Shown here one piece after another: positions 35,938 through 44,992 of a stretch of 64,000 nucleotides of DNA. Position 1 is the stretch's first letter, and the number at the start of each line of letters is the position of its first letter. Where the stretch lies: assembly GCF_003075075.1 (NCBI RefSeq), contig NZ_QCYM01000005.1, positions 124,001 through 188,000 of the forward strand, given 5' to 3'. The stretch is from Labrenzia sp. 011. Lineage in GTDB: Bacteria; Pseudomonadota; Alphaproteobacteria; Rhizobiales; Stappiaceae. Below the pieces are notes generated by a model. That model ran no database searches and had not been told where the DNA came from. It saw nothing but the letters and a program-made list of their open reading frames with translations. Position numbers and translations under genes: made by a program.

Positions 35938-36816
35938 CTACTTCCTCAGTCTCAGGGCCCGCAGAAGATGATCCTCCAGATCGTAGCGTGTCTTGATCCG
36001 TGAATCGCGCCACAAACGCCGGAAAAGCCTTATCCGTGTCCGGGGCGAGACCTTGGGAAGCTTGTGGACGACCTTGTAGCAGCCGAGCGTGTAGTTCAGC
36101 CGCTGCCGCAATTTGGCAAAGAAGGTTTTGGCGCCGTATTTCTCGAACGATCCGGAACCCTCCGCAAAGACGAATTCCACATCCTCGACCCAGACAGCCA
36201 GGTCCCGCATGACGAATTCCGCGACGACATAGGAGGCGACGCACCAGGCATGTGGATATTCGCTCCAGCGCCGGATGAAAATATCGGCACCGCCGTCGGA
36301 CCGGCAGAGCCCGTAGCACCATTCCGAAGGGTAGGCGAGACTGCGCGGTACCTGTCCCCGTGCGAGCGAATCGGCATATCCGAAAATGATCGGGTCCGGC
36401 CGCAGGACGCGTTCGTCCGCGCCATTGACCCGCCGGACGGTCGGTGTGGCCAGCAGCTTGTCCGGATTGTCGTCCAGCGCCCTCACCAGCCCTGACAGGA
36501 AGTTCTCGCTGGACAGGTCATCGCAGGCGCGCAGGCAGAAGTAGTCGGCGTGTTCCCGGCCGTATTTCATGCAGAAGATGAAATTCTCCACCGCGGAAAG
36601 ATGCCTGTCCTGCGTCAGCACCTCGAAACGGGGATCCTTCTCGCAATAGGCCCGAGCGATCTCGGCCGTTGCGTCGGTTGATCTGTTGTCGACGATGACC
36701 GCCCTGAAGTCCCGAAAGTCCTGATTGGCGATGCAATCAAGACTTTCCCGCATGGTCTTTTCGCCATTGTAGATGGGGAAGAGAACGAGAACTTTGGGGC
36801 TGCTCACCAGTTCCAT
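35938..36816 (-). CDS. glycosyltransferase family 2
   Basis: 292 residues from the ATG at 36816, preceded by AAAGGGA. The GT-A fold opens with VLVLFPIYNGEKTMRESLDCIANQ, then VIVDNRSTDAT, and an acidic ACDDLSSENFL segment that is the probable metal-binding DxD equivalent. It is a cytoplasmic or membrane-bound transferase of sugars to a glycan chain. It lies 100 bases upstream of rfbF on the same strand, so it may be the first gene of that operon. Donor and acceptor are unknown. Confidence 0.82.
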   Translation of the reverse strand: MELVSSPKVLVLFPIYNGEKTMRESLDCIANQDFRDFRAVIVDNRSTDATAEIARAYCEKDPRFEVLTQDRHLSAVENFIFCMKYGREHADYFCLRACDDLSSENFLSGLVRALDDNPDKLLATPTVRRVNGADERVLRPDPIIFGYADSLARGQVPRSLAYPSEWCYGLCRSDGGADIFIRRWSEYPHAWCVASYVVAEFVMRDLAVWVEDVEFVFAEGSGSFEKYGAKTFFAKLRQRLNYTLGCYKVVHKLPKVSPRTRIRLFRRLWRDSRIKTRYDLEDHLLRALRLRK

Positions 36817-37059
36817 CCGTAATCCCTTTTCGGTCGATGCCGGTTCCCGCAACCTTCGTCGGGATGCAGGATGCAGCGACGCGGTGGTCCCGGGGTGCAG
36901 GAAGCGCGCTGTTACTTAAGCCGCAGTGGCAAGTGCGGTCAACGGGGTGAAGGAGAACCGGACTGCAGGATGGTCGGGAGTTGAGAATTGGACAGGTTCG
37001 GCGGTTTCGGATAAGGCACCTCCGGACCGGCCGACCGGTCTTTGCAGTCAGGTGCACAG

Positions 37060-37800
37060 ATGGACGACTATCAGCTCAGGAATTACCTCAAGTTTGCCCC
37101 CGCTCGGCTGGGACTGGCGCCACGGAAACACCTTTTCATCCACATTCCCAAGAATGGCGGAATGGCCATTCGCGAGGCGCCGCAACTGCAGGGAAAGCTG
37201 GTGCTCGCCAACCGCAGGCGCCTGAAAAGCAGGGCCTATGCGGAGGGGCTCAGGAACCACATGCTGCAGAATCAGACCAACCCGGGTTACGAACACGCCA
37301 GACTGAGGGATGTGGACCTGAGCGTACGCAAGGCCACGAAAGCCTTTGCGATCGTGCGCAATCCCTGGTCGCGCACCGTTTCCAGGTTCAAGTTCGCCCT
37401 GCAGACGCGAACCTATTCCGGCGATGCGCCGGACTTCTGTGAACGCGAATTCGAGATCTTTCTGGAGGAGCGTTACAAGTGGGGCTCCGAACCCTATTAC
37501 TGGCACCGGGCGGTCTCGGGCTGGTATCCGCAGGAAGACTATGTGCTCGACGAAAGCGGAGACGTCGCCGTGGACGTCTTACGCCAGGAGCACCTCGGTG
37601 TGGAGCTGAAAGACTACTTCGGGTTTGCCAGCGAGCTGGAAAGACGCAATATCAGCAAAGCCTCCCGCGCCGACTACCGGGATATCTATACACCCAGGAC
37701 GATCCGGATCGTTGCCGACTGGTATGCCGCCGACATTGAGCGTTTCGGTTTCGATTTCGATACGCCGGCGTCAAGAAACACATATTTTTCAGGTTCTTGA
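37060..37800 (+). CDS. sulfotransferase family protein (carbohydrate-type)
   Basis: 246 residues from the ATG at 37060. The two PAPS-binding motifs are present: HIPKNGGMAIR at 28-38 (5'-phosphosulfate loop) and IVRNPWSRTVSRF at 98-110 (3'-phosphate loop). This combination marks the Sulfotransfer_2 group, which includes glycan sulfotransferases. It would transfer sulfate from PAPS to a sugar of the surface polysaccharide. An upstream TTG in the same frame (37042) is a poorer start. The next glycosyltransferase gene begins within about 20 bases. No PAPS-synthesis gene is in the window. Confidence 0.78.
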   Translation: MDDYQLRNYLKFAPARLGLAPRKHLFIHIPKNGGMAIREAPQLQGKLVLANRRRLKSRAYAEGLRNHMLQNQTNPGYEHARLRDVDLSVRKATKAFAIVRNPWSRTVSRFKFALQTRTYSGDAPDFCEREFEIFLEERYKWGSEPYYWHRAVSGWYPQEDYVLDESGDVAVDVLRQEHLGVELKDYFGFASELERRNISKASRADYRDIYTPRTIRIVADWYAADIERFGFDFDTPASRNTYFSGS

Positions 37801-37820
37801 ACCCAGGGAGAAGCAGGGCT

Positions 37821-38945
37821 GTGGCAGACAAGATCAGGGACCGGTTGATAGAAGCGTTCGGAACGTCCGTCGCGGACGGTCTGACACTGCCCGCGGACGG
37901 GGTGGTTGCCGTGATCCTGGCCTACAACGAAGCGCTCCGGTTCCCGTTCTTTCTGGAGCATTACCGGGCGTTGGGCGTCCGTCATTTCATTGTTGTCGAC
38001 AACACCTCGACGGACGGTACGGGCGCCTTGCTCGCGGCTCAGCCCGACGTCAGCGTCATCCCGACGGAAAAGCCCTACAAGGACCACAAGTCCGAGTGGC
38101 GGCAACTGCTCTGCGAGCGCTATCTTCAGGACCGTTGGGTGCTCTTTCCAGATGTGGACGAGCTTTTCGTCTATCCGGGCTGGCCCGAGCTCCCGATCGA
38201 CGCACTCACGCAATATCTGGATGAGGGCAGCTACAGGGCACTGTTCACGCCAATGGTGGACATGTATCCGCAGGGCCCGCTGAAGGACCTCTCCTACAGG
38301 GCGGGTGACAGTTTCCTGGAAACATGCCCCTGGTTCGATGCGGAAGGCTACCGCTACAATCCGCTGAAAGGCAGTCACGCCAAACGCTACAAGACGCCGG
38401 CGCGGCACGTCTTCGGGGGCACCCGGGAGCGGCTGTTTCACCAGGCCGCCAAAAGGCCGAAGACCCTTTTCGACAAGTTGCTGCTGTCGACCGTCTTCTC
38501 GCTTCGTGCCACGGCGCCTGAGAGTGTCGCCGGCAGGAAGCTGGATCACCTGCTGTTCAAGCCTGTCAAGAACGCCCTTCCGAGCCCGGCTGCCGTGCAG
38601 AGCAAGATTCCGCTGCTGAAATGGGATCGCGGCTACAGGTTCTCCGGCGGCGTGCATGGCATCGACAGACAGATCGCGGTGGCTCCCGACTGGGGCGTCC
38701 TGCTGCATTTCAAGTATCTCGACGACTTCGAAAGCAAGGTCTCCGAGGCACTTGAGCGCAGGCAGCACACCGACAATGCCGGGCACTATCGCGACTACAA
38801 TGCCCAGATGAGCAGGCTGATCACCGAAGGATTGCATTACCCCGGCAGCGCCTTGTTTTCAGGCGTTCAATCGCTTATCGACTGTGGCCTGACGCGGGAA
38901 AGCAAAGCTCTGGCGGCCTGGTTGCAGTTGAATACAAAAACTTGA
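37821..38945 (+). CDS. glycosyltransferase family 2 (Glyco_tranf_2_4 type)
   Basis: 374 residues from a GTG at 37821 with AGGGAG upstream. A TTG at 37797 overlapping the sulfotransferase stop is an alternative. The GT-A start VVAVILAYNEALRFPFFLEHY is followed by FIVVDNTSTDGT and LFPDVDELFVYPG, the DVDE being the likely metal-binding motif. This group often transfers sugars in capsule or lipopolysaccharide assembly. Its C-terminal ~90 residues have a decayed relative at 41690-41990, showing that a second copy of this type of gene once lay nearby. Confidence 0.82.
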   Translation: MADKIRDRLIEAFGTSVADGLTLPADGVVAVILAYNEALRFPFFLEHYRALGVRHFIVVDNTSTDGTGALLAAQPDVSVIPTEKPYKDHKSEWRQLLCERYLQDRWVLFPDVDELFVYPGWPELPIDALTQYLDEGSYRALFTPMVDMYPQGPLKDLSYRAGDSFLETCPWFDAEGYRYNPLKGSHAKRYKTPARHVFGGTRERLFHQAAKRPKTLFDKLLLSTVFSLRATAPESVAGRKLDHLLFKPVKNALPSPAAVQSKIPLLKWDRGYRFSGGVHGIDRQIAVAPDWGVLLHFKYLDDFESKVSEALERRQHTDNAGHYRDYNAQMSRLITEGLHYPGSALFSGVQSLIDCGLTRESKALAAWLQLNTKT

Positions 38946-39009
38946 AAACGGGTGTCGTGATGGCAACCGGAAGCATCGCGTCCGCGATGGGAATGCAAAG
39001 CAGCTGTAG

Positions 39010-39960
39010 ATGTCTATTTCCGAATATTATGAAAAAATAACCCTTCATCTTGGGGCGCATCGCACTGGAACCTCTTCCTTGCAAGCCGAGTTGCTTGAAA
39101 TGATGCGCTCTGAAACGGTTGCTGGAAAAGATGTTCTGATTCCCCAATCCGCTGAGGATCGGATGCGTCCGGATCACAGAAGGGTATTGAACGATTACAT
39201 CAAGAATTTTTCCAGAATGAACAAGAAATCGTCATTCTTCAAGTTCTTGTACAGGTATAAATTAAAAACCTCTTTCGACAGATTTGTTGAGTTCGTCAAC
39301 CCGGCTTCGCCGGAACTGATTGTTTCTGACGAAAACATCCTGGGCCAGGCCATAAAAATTGAAAAGCCTGGAGTGCTCTATCCCGATGCCGTGAGAAACC
39401 TTCTTGCCGTAAGCGCTCTTCTCGGACCAAATCTGAAGAACATCTATCTTTCGGTGCGGCCGTATCCGGAATTCCTGCTCTCTTATGAACTCATGCGTGA
39501 AGCCTATTTCGGCCGTGGTCTTGGTTTTGACCAACTCAATCGATGGGCAGAGGCAGACGTGAAGGGCTGGACTCCGCTTGTTGAAAGTCTGGTTCGAGTG
39601 TTCCCTGAAGCCAAGATCGAACTGTGGCCATATGGAAATTTCCGCGTTTCGGACGGCTTGTCCAGACTGACAGGGATCGACGCTGGAAAAAACAGGGACA
39701 AAAGCGCAAGGAAGCATATCAATTCGGCACCTACCGAGGAGGCGCTGGAACGCCTTCAGGCGAAACGGAAGTCCAGAAAAAAGGTGACCAAAGCGCAGGT
39801 GGACAAAATATTGTCGGAAAGCGGTGGTGAAAAATTTCGGGTAGATAGAGTTTTCGATGAATCCGTTTCCAGAAAACTGACAGACCAATACAATCGGGAG
39901 CTGGGTGAGTTTGGAAAAATAAGTAATATTGAAATATTCACGTCTGGTTCGACAGTTTGA
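39010..39960 (+). CDS. putative sulfotransferase-like protein
   Basis: 316 residues. The N-terminal LHLGAHRTGTSSLQAE (12-27) resembles the 5'-phosphosulfate-binding loop of sulfotransferases, and IYLSVRPYPEFLLSY (about 158-172) resembles the 3'-phosphate strand with its arginine and serine. The rest is not recognised. Base composition is clearly more AT-rich than the flanking genes and it uses many AAA/AAT codons, a sign of transfer. The next gene overlaps or abuts it depending on start choice. A role in modifying the surface glycan is plausible from context, but the enzyme class is only suggested by the two motifs. Confidence 0.65.
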   Translation: MSISEYYEKITLHLGAHRTGTSSLQAELLEMMRSETVAGKDVLIPQSAEDRMRPDHRRVLNDYIKNFSRMNKKSSFFKFLYRYKLKTSFDRFVEFVNPASPELIVSDENILGQAIKIEKPGVLYPDAVRNLLAVSALLGPNLKNIYLSVRPYPEFLLSYELMREAYFGRGLGFDQLNRWAEADVKGWTPLVESLVRVFPEAKIELWPYGNFRVSDGLSRLTGIDAGKNRDKSARKHINSAPTEEALERLQAKRKSRKKVTKAQVDKILSESGGEKFRVDRVFDESVSRKLTDQYNRELGEFGKISNIEIFTSGSTV

Positions 39961-40003
39961 GTGCCCATGTATCGCTCACGATGCGTGTCGGAATGGCCAG
40001 GCG

Positions 40004-40825
40004 ATGCGGCAATCGGAAATGCAGCTGATGTTGAGTGGCACTGCGCAGAAAGTCTATGGAAAATTGAAGAAGACCCGCGTGGGCAAATTGCTGCGCGGTC
40101 ACACCAGTCCCGTTCTGCGGCCCGATCTGCCGAAAATCATCTATGTTTACTGGGACAAGGGCATCGACACCGCTCCGGACCTGTGCCGGTTTTGTGTGGA
40201 AAGCTGGAGGCGTCAGAATCCGGGTTGGAACGTCGTCGTACTGGACCAGAGCGCAGCAGAAAAAATTCTGCCCAGATCCCTGTTTCCCCGCAACATCGCG
40301 ATTGCCCATTACGCGGACCTGCTGCGAATAAAGTTGCTGGCTGATACAGGCGGTGTCTGGGTGGACGCAACCTGCCTGTGCACGAGGCCATTGGACGAAT
40401 GGCTCGGCATGATATTCACCCAAACGTCGTTTTTTGCGTTTCATCGTCCAGGCAGGGACAGACTCATTTCGAGTTGGTTCCTGGCGGCAAAGCCGGAATG
40501 CTTGATCACAAGTATCTGGCTTGAGAATGCGCTTGCGTTCTGGCATGGCCGCAAAAAGCTGCCGAGGGCATATTTCTGGTTCCACTATATGTTCGAGTAT
40601 TCCGTGCTGATGTCTTCCGGTTTTCGCCGGGCCTGGAAGACGGTCCCTAAAATCAGTGCAGGTCCGCCTCACCGGTTCCAAAGAGCGCTTGTAAGGCAGC
40701 AGTTCAACAGTGAGGACAGGGAGATCATCAAGTCAATGCCGGTGCATAAGCTATGTTACAAAAGAGATTTTTCGGTCTCTGATGTAGAACGTGCCATGGG
40801 TGAAATCTGGTCGACGTCTAATTGA
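40004..40825 (+). CDS. capsular polysaccharide synthesis / glycosyltransferase family 32-like protein
   Basis: 273 residues from the ATG at 40004 (GGCCAGGCG upstream). A longer in-frame reading from 39929 would overlap the previous gene. The core KIIYVYWDKG near the N-terminus and HYADLLRIKLLADTGGVWVDATCLC (about residue 105-130) form the D...R..L...GG.W.DA signature of Caps_synth/GT32 enzymes, whose aspartates bind the metal and the sugar nucleotide. It probably adds a sugar during capsule or O-chain synthesis. GC content is lower than in the flanking regions. Confidence 0.75.
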   Translation: MRQSEMQLMLSGTAQKVYGKLKKTRVGKLLRGHTSPVLRPDLPKIIYVYWDKGIDTAPDLCRFCVESWRRQNPGWNVVVLDQSAAEKILPRSLFPRNIAIAHYADLLRIKLLADTGGVWVDATCLCTRPLDEWLGMIFTQTSFFAFHRPGRDRLISSWFLAAKPECLITSIWLENALAFWHGRKKLPRAYFWFHYMFEYSVLMSSGFRRAWKTVPKISAGPPHRFQRALVRQQFNSEDREIIKSMPVHKLCYKRDFSVSDVERAMGEIWSTSN

Positions 40826-40861
40826 TTGTGAATAATATTATTTTGTCTGCGGGGTGGGTAA

Positions 40862-41632
40862 ATGAGTGGGTTTCTCAAGGAAAAGAAACTGAAATTAAAG
40901 AAAGTGGCAGCTAAGAAGTGGTTTTTCTACAACAAGAATTATGATGTAAAAAACTTTTTCAATCATGACAATGTTGCCGTTTTCCCTGAGATCAGGCTCT
41001 GCTTCAACAGAATCAAGAAGTCCGGAAATTCAAGTGTTTGCGCCTATTTGGCGGAAGTTTGCGGATATCCGGATTACGATTCACCGGAGGCCTTGAAAGA
41101 ACATCTGCTAAGGCCGGAACATTTATCTTTCAGACAGCTGGCCAGCCTGAAATCCTATCATTCACTCGTAGTGGTGCGCGAGCCGTTCGAGAGAGCGCTT
41201 TCCGCCTTTCTGGACAAGATTGCGCACGATACGTCCGAGAGGTTTCGTCAATACGAAGGCTACCACGACGTGAGCGCCGATGGGTTTTCAAGATTTCTGA
41301 AGCATCTGGATGAAAAGGGACAGCAGGTAAACCGGCATTTCTGGCCGCAAACGGACCTTCTCTACAAGCCTCTGGAAGATTTTTCCCTGGTGGCAAAACT
41401 GGAGAACTTGTCCGAAGTCCTTCCGCCCTTTCTGGAGACGGTTTGTGGGCGGACAATTGACCGGGACCATTTGTCCGCTCCGCACGAAATGGAAGCGCAA
41501 AAGGCTGGCAACGTTACCAAGGCGAAGAACAAACTGAAATATTTCTATCGGGAAGAATCGATCTCACTGGTGCGAAAAATATACAGAAAAGATTTTGAAA
41601 AACTGGAGTATTCAGAAAAATTTCCAGTGTGA
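40862..41632 (+). CDS. sulfotransferase family protein
   Basis: 256 residues starting at the ATG 40862 with GGGTGGG before it. IKKSGNSSVCAYL (51-63) is the 5'-phosphosulfate loop and VVVREPFERALSAF (103-116) the 3'-phosphate strand, as in Sulfotransfer_2 enzymes. Later, the segment NRHFWPQTDLL is also common in this group. The N-terminus is very lysine-rich. Codon use is AT-rich relative to most of the window, matching the two preceding genes and suggesting acquisition as a block. A sulfated surface glycan is implied by three such genes in 4.6 kb. Confidence 0.75.
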   Translation: MSGFLKEKKLKLKKVAAKKWFFYNKNYDVKNFFNHDNVAVFPEIRLCFNRIKKSGNSSVCAYLAEVCGYPDYDSPEALKEHLLRPEHLSFRQLASLKSYHSLVVVREPFERALSAFLDKIAHDTSERFRQYEGYHDVSADGFSRFLKHLDEKGQQVNRHFWPQTDLLYKPLEDFSLVAKLENLSEVLPPFLETVCGRTIDRDHLSAPHEMEAQKAGNVTKAKNKLKYFYREESISLVRKIYRKDFEKLEYSEKFPV

Positions 41633-41689
41633 GTGTTCAAGATGAGGGTGGTGAATTATACGTGCCCGATTGAACGATCAGAATATATT

Positions 41690-41990
41690 CCGTTTTACAA
41701 TTTGAAGTCCAGGATAGCGCGTCCCGGGGTGCTGAAATTGCTTCACAGGCAGGAGTTAGGGGCCCGGGCGGATTGCGCGCGATCCACTATCTTCTCTGCT
41801 TCCGCAGGGGCTGTATTCTTCTGGTGGTCCCTTGTTTTCCAGGGCTCCATCCCTTATCGACTGTGACCTGAAGAGGGAAGGCTGGGACTTCCGGCGCTGG
41901 ATGTCGGAAAAGTCCACCCGGCCCGGATCGGCTCCGATCAAGCCCGTAGCGGGTGCGACGGTTCACGCTCCATCTCAACTTTGGCTTTGC
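41690..41990 (+). pseudogene. decayed C-terminal fragment of a Glyco_tranf_2_4 glycosyltransferase
   Basis: There is no intact gene in 41633-42068, but a translated fragment matches the C-terminus of the glycosyltransferase at 37821-38945. In the frame through 41829, GLYSSGGPLFSRAP then SLIDCDLKRE aligns with GLHYPGSALFSGVQ then SLIDCGLTRE. Upstream, in another frame (through 41733), EIASQAG and flanking residues align more weakly with the preceding part of the same protein (EALERRQ). The frame change and missing N-terminus mark it as a pseudogene remnant. The rest of the 436-base gap holds nothing recognisable. Confidence 0.55.
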
Positions 41991-42068
41991 GAACCGATCA
42001 GATAGAAGTCATGGCGCCGGGAGGGGTAGAATGCTCCGAACGCTCCGGACCGGCTTCTGACACAGGTA

Positions 42069-42776
42069 ATGGACGGCATGCTCTCACACTTCGGACGCCG
42101 GCTCGCCTATAAGGTCAGGCGGAAATTCGCGCCCAGAACGATCAAGCTCCATGGCATCACGCTCCTGGCCGATCAGCAGGATGTGCCCAAGGGCATCCGC
42201 AAGCAGCTCTACCAGAAAAAATATGATCCTCGGAAATTCCTTTTGGTGCGGGAAGCCTTGATGCCGGCCGACCGGGTTCTGGAAGCCGGTGCAGGGATCG
42301 GCTTCATCGGCATTGCCTGCGCCCGGATCTGCGGTCCCGACAACATCCTGTCCTACGAGCCCAATCCGGCCATGAAGCCTGTCATCGAGAAGAACTACGC
42401 CCTCAACGGCATGCGGCCGAATTTGCGCAACAAGGTTCTCGCGACCGAGGCGGGGGAAGCCGAGTTCTTTTTTGACGAGGGTGTCCTATCATCCTCTCTG
42501 ATCGACCGGAAGCATGGCAGCGCAACACGCGTGCCCGCCGATGCGATTTCCGACGTGGTGGACAGCTACAACCCGTCGGCCCTCGTCATGGATGTGGAGG
42601 GGGCGGAGGTCGATCTGCTCAGAAGCTGCAATCTGCGCAAGATCAACAAGATCATCATAGAGATGCACCCGCATGTGGTCGGGGCGGACAAGATCGAGGA
42701 TCTCTGCAACTATCTGTCTGAGAACGGGTTCTCGATCGTAAGGCGCATCAGCAAGAGCTACTATCTTTCAAGGTGA
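42069..42776 (+). CDS. FkbM-family SAM-dependent methyltransferase
   Basis: 235 residues. The SAM motif VLEAGAGIGFIGIACARI (about 74-91) is followed by ILSYEPNPAMKPVIEKNYALNG and the FkbM hallmark LVMDVEGAEVDLLRSC, where the DVEGAE segment is conserved. FkbM members O-methylate sugars or other small molecules. The gene is convergent with the GT4 gene and follows a decayed glycosyltransferase remnant. With the CmcI-type and C-methyltransferases it makes three methyltransferases in the glycan region. Confidence 0.85.
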   Translation: MDGMLSHFGRRLAYKVRRKFAPRTIKLHGITLLADQQDVPKGIRKQLYQKKYDPRKFLLVREALMPADRVLEAGAGIGFIGIACARICGPDNILSYEPNPAMKPVIEKNYALNGMRPNLRNKVLATEAGEAEFFFDEGVLSSSLIDRKHGSATRVPADAISDVVDSYNPSALVMDVEGAEVDLLRSCNLRKINKIIIEMHPHVVGADKIEDLCNYLSENGFSIVRRISKSYYLSR

Positions 42777-42809
42777 CAGATGATCCGCGGACGGAGCCGG
42801 CCCGTGGCG

Positions 42810-43874
42810 TCAGGCCGGAACGCCCTTGCTGAACAACGCCAAATAGGCATTCACGATGGCGTCTTCGGAGTATTTTTCCTGAAGAAACGCGCGCGCGTTG
42901 GCAATCAGCCCGTCTCGAAGCGCGTCGCTCTCGACGATCCGGGAAACGGAAGCGGCCAGACCCTCTGCATCGCCGCAGGGTGACAACAGGCCTGTCTTGC
43001 CGTCCTCGATCAGCCAGCTCGGACCGGACGAGGCCGTGGCCACGACGGGCAGACCGGCATTCCAGCCTTCCAGAACGACATTGCCGAGCGGCTCGTTGTC
43101 TGTCGGACACACGAGGATGCTTGCCGCTTTCAGGAAGGGCGAAGGATCGCGCTGCCAGCCGAGGAAGTGGATCCGTTGCTCGACGCCCAGATCCGAGGCG
43201 AGCGACTTCATGTCGTCCAGCAGCTCGCCGTCGCCGATCAGCCAGGCATGGACATTGTCCGGCAGCCTGTGCACGGCGCGGATGAGCAGGTCGAAGCGTT
43301 TGCGCTCCACGAAGCGACCGAGCGCGACCAGCACGGTGGCGTCCTGGGGCGTGTTGAAATCCGCCCGCCTGACGGGCTGCAGATCCTCCGGCAGCGGGTC
43401 GACGAAATTGCTGATCATATGCGCATTGTCCGCGGGCCAGCCCATCTCGACAGCCTGGCGGATGATCTCCGGCGTGTTGCCGATCAGCCGTTCCACGTTG
43501 CCATAGGTGTGAAACCCGTCGGGAAAGTCACCCAGTCGCAGGAAGGTCCGCAGGCCCGGTCCCGGCTTCGGCATCCATTTGCTGGCCGGACTCATCCAGC
43601 CGAGCGTGGCCGTTGCGCCGAAGGAGCGGATCTGGCCGGCAAGGTTCCAGCGGATGAGATGTCGTTTGATATGGGAACGGCTGAAGCGGATCTCGCGGAC
43701 GTCGCAATGGTGCGCCAGTTCGTCCCGCCAGGGGCGGTCTTTGCGGATGAAGGCGACCTGTTCGACTCCCCGGCGCGCCAGGGCGCCCGAAAGGCGCACG
43801 AAAAAACGCTCCGCGCCGCCGTCGACGCCCAGATGGATATGGGCGAGTTTTCCGGGCTGGTCGTCAGTGGCCAT
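42810..43874 (-). CDS. glycosyltransferase family 4
   Basis: 354 residues of GT-B fold. The acceptor half begins IHLGVDGGAERFFVRLSGALARRG. The donor half carries VLVALGRFVERKRFDLLIRAVHRLP and the E-x7-E region of GT4, EPLGNVVLEGWNAGLPVVAT, that grips the nucleotide sugar. It is typical of lipopolysaccharide-core or capsule mannosyl/glucosyl/N-acetylglucosaminyl transferases. It overlaps the 3' end of the upstream GT2 gene by 11 bases, so the two are co-transcribed. Confidence 0.88.
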   Translation of the reverse strand: MATDDQPGKLAHIHLGVDGGAERFFVRLSGALARRGVEQVAFIRKDRPWRDELAHHCDVREIRFSRSHIKRHLIRWNLAGQIRSFGATATLGWMSPASKWMPKPGPGLRTFLRLGDFPDGFHTYGNVERLIGNTPEIIRQAVEMGWPADNAHMISNFVDPLPEDLQPVRRADFNTPQDATVLVALGRFVERKRFDLLIRAVHRLPDNVHAWLIGDGELLDDMKSLASDLGVEQRIHFLGWQRDPSPFLKAASILVCPTDNEPLGNVVLEGWNAGLPVVATASSGPSWLIEDGKTGLLSPCGDAEGLAASVSRIVESDALRDGLIANARAFLQEKYSEDAIVNAYLALFSKGVPA

Positions 43875-44811
43875 CGATCACGTCGTAGTAGTTATGCGCC
43901 CGGCCGAAAAGGCCGCGCAGGTTGCCCGTTCCCTTCATCAGCCGGATCAGGCCGTAATAGAACAGCTTCTCCCCCCGTTTGCGGAAAAACGGTTTGATCA
44001 CGAACCCGATCACGGTTGCCAGAAAACCGAAGAATATCCGCCGTGTGCTCTTGGGGATGAAATGCATGGCCGCCTTCAGCCGGCCCTCGCGCAGCACCAT
44101 GTTGAAGGTGCCCGATGTCGCCGCCATGTGCATGCGGCTCAAAAGCCTGCCGGTGGTGACGCGCGAGGCCGGGATATCCTCTTCGACGAAAGCGTCGTCG
44201 ACCCAGATCATCTTTGCGCCGGCCGCATGGGTGCGGCGGAAGAAGTCGATATCCTCGCTGCCGAAGGTCAGGCGTTCGTCGAAGCGCAGGCCAAGCCCGT
44301 TCTTCGAGATGATCCGCGCACTGAGCAGGATGTTGTTGGTCGGGGCTTCGGTGATCACCGTGCCGGTCGGCCGTGACTTGAGCAGCTGGGATTTCCACCA
44401 GTGCGGTGCCGGCTTTTCATAGATCCGCCGTACCGGACCGTTGGCGACCTCGGCCTTGTGCTGCGTGCAGGCGGACAGGAGCTTTTCGATCCAATCCGGC
44501 TCGGCGCGCTCGTCGTCGTCGATCAGGGCGACCCAGTCCGGATCATGCTCCAGCGCCGCCTCGAGGGCGGTGTTGCGCGCAAAGGGAATGCCCCTGCGCT
44601 TCTCATGATGGAAGAACACCGGCAGAGACAGCCGTTCTTTCAGCGCCTCGGCGGCTGCGCCCGTGAAATGCGGTTGCGGATCGTTTTCGACAACGACGAT
44701 CGACAGCTCGGAATTGTCCGGCTGGATCAGGTTGTCGAGGCTTTCAAGGCAGGCTTGCAGCATTTTCGGCCGTTGCGCCGTGCAAACGGCAATGACCAGT
44801 TTCTGGGTCAT
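43864..44811 (-). CDS. glycosyltransferase family 2
   Basis: 315 residues from the ATG at 44811; a longer in-frame reading to 44886 adds unlikely basic sequence. The GT-A domain has LVIAVCTAQRPKMLQACLESL, VVVENDP, RGIPFARNTALEAAL and DWVALIDDDERAEPDWIEKLL, where DDD is the metal-binding motif. A C-terminal hydrophobic stretch (about 245-275, IFFGFLATVIGFVI) may anchor it in the membrane. It forms a two-gene leftward unit with the GT4 gene. Substrate unknown. Confidence 0.85.
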   Translation of the reverse strand: MTQKLVIAVCTAQRPKMLQACLESLDNLIQPDNSELSIVVVENDPQPHFTGAAAEALKERLSLPVFFHHEKRRGIPFARNTALEAALEHDPDWVALIDDDERAEPDWIEKLLSACTQHKAEVANGPVRRIYEKPAPHWWKSQLLKSRPTGTVITEAPTNNILLSARIISKNGLGLRFDERLTFGSEDIDFFRRTHAAGAKMIWVDDAFVEEDIPASRVTTGRLLSRMHMAATSGTFNMVLREGRLKAAMHFIPKSTRRIFFGFLATVIGFVIKPFFRKRGEKLFYYGLIRLMKGTGNLRGLFGRAHNYYDVIDGH

Positions 44812-44992
44812 CAAGGGGTCTCGGTCTCTTCGTTCTGCGGCGGATCGGATCGGGTTGGGTTTGGCCCAAGACCGGCGCGCTGTCAAAGGGTTTCACCGAA
44901 AGGGGGCCTTCCCACCGCATGTTTGCCGCGCTACGGTTTGCGCCTCACCCTTTAAAGGTCTGTGAAAGCAGCCGTGTTCTGGGAGGAAACAC

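Noticed and set aside
41633..41866. 77-codon open frame after the sulfotransferase
   Set aside because: It runs through the decayed glycosyltransferase fragment in a mixed frame and shows no ribosome-binding site or domain.
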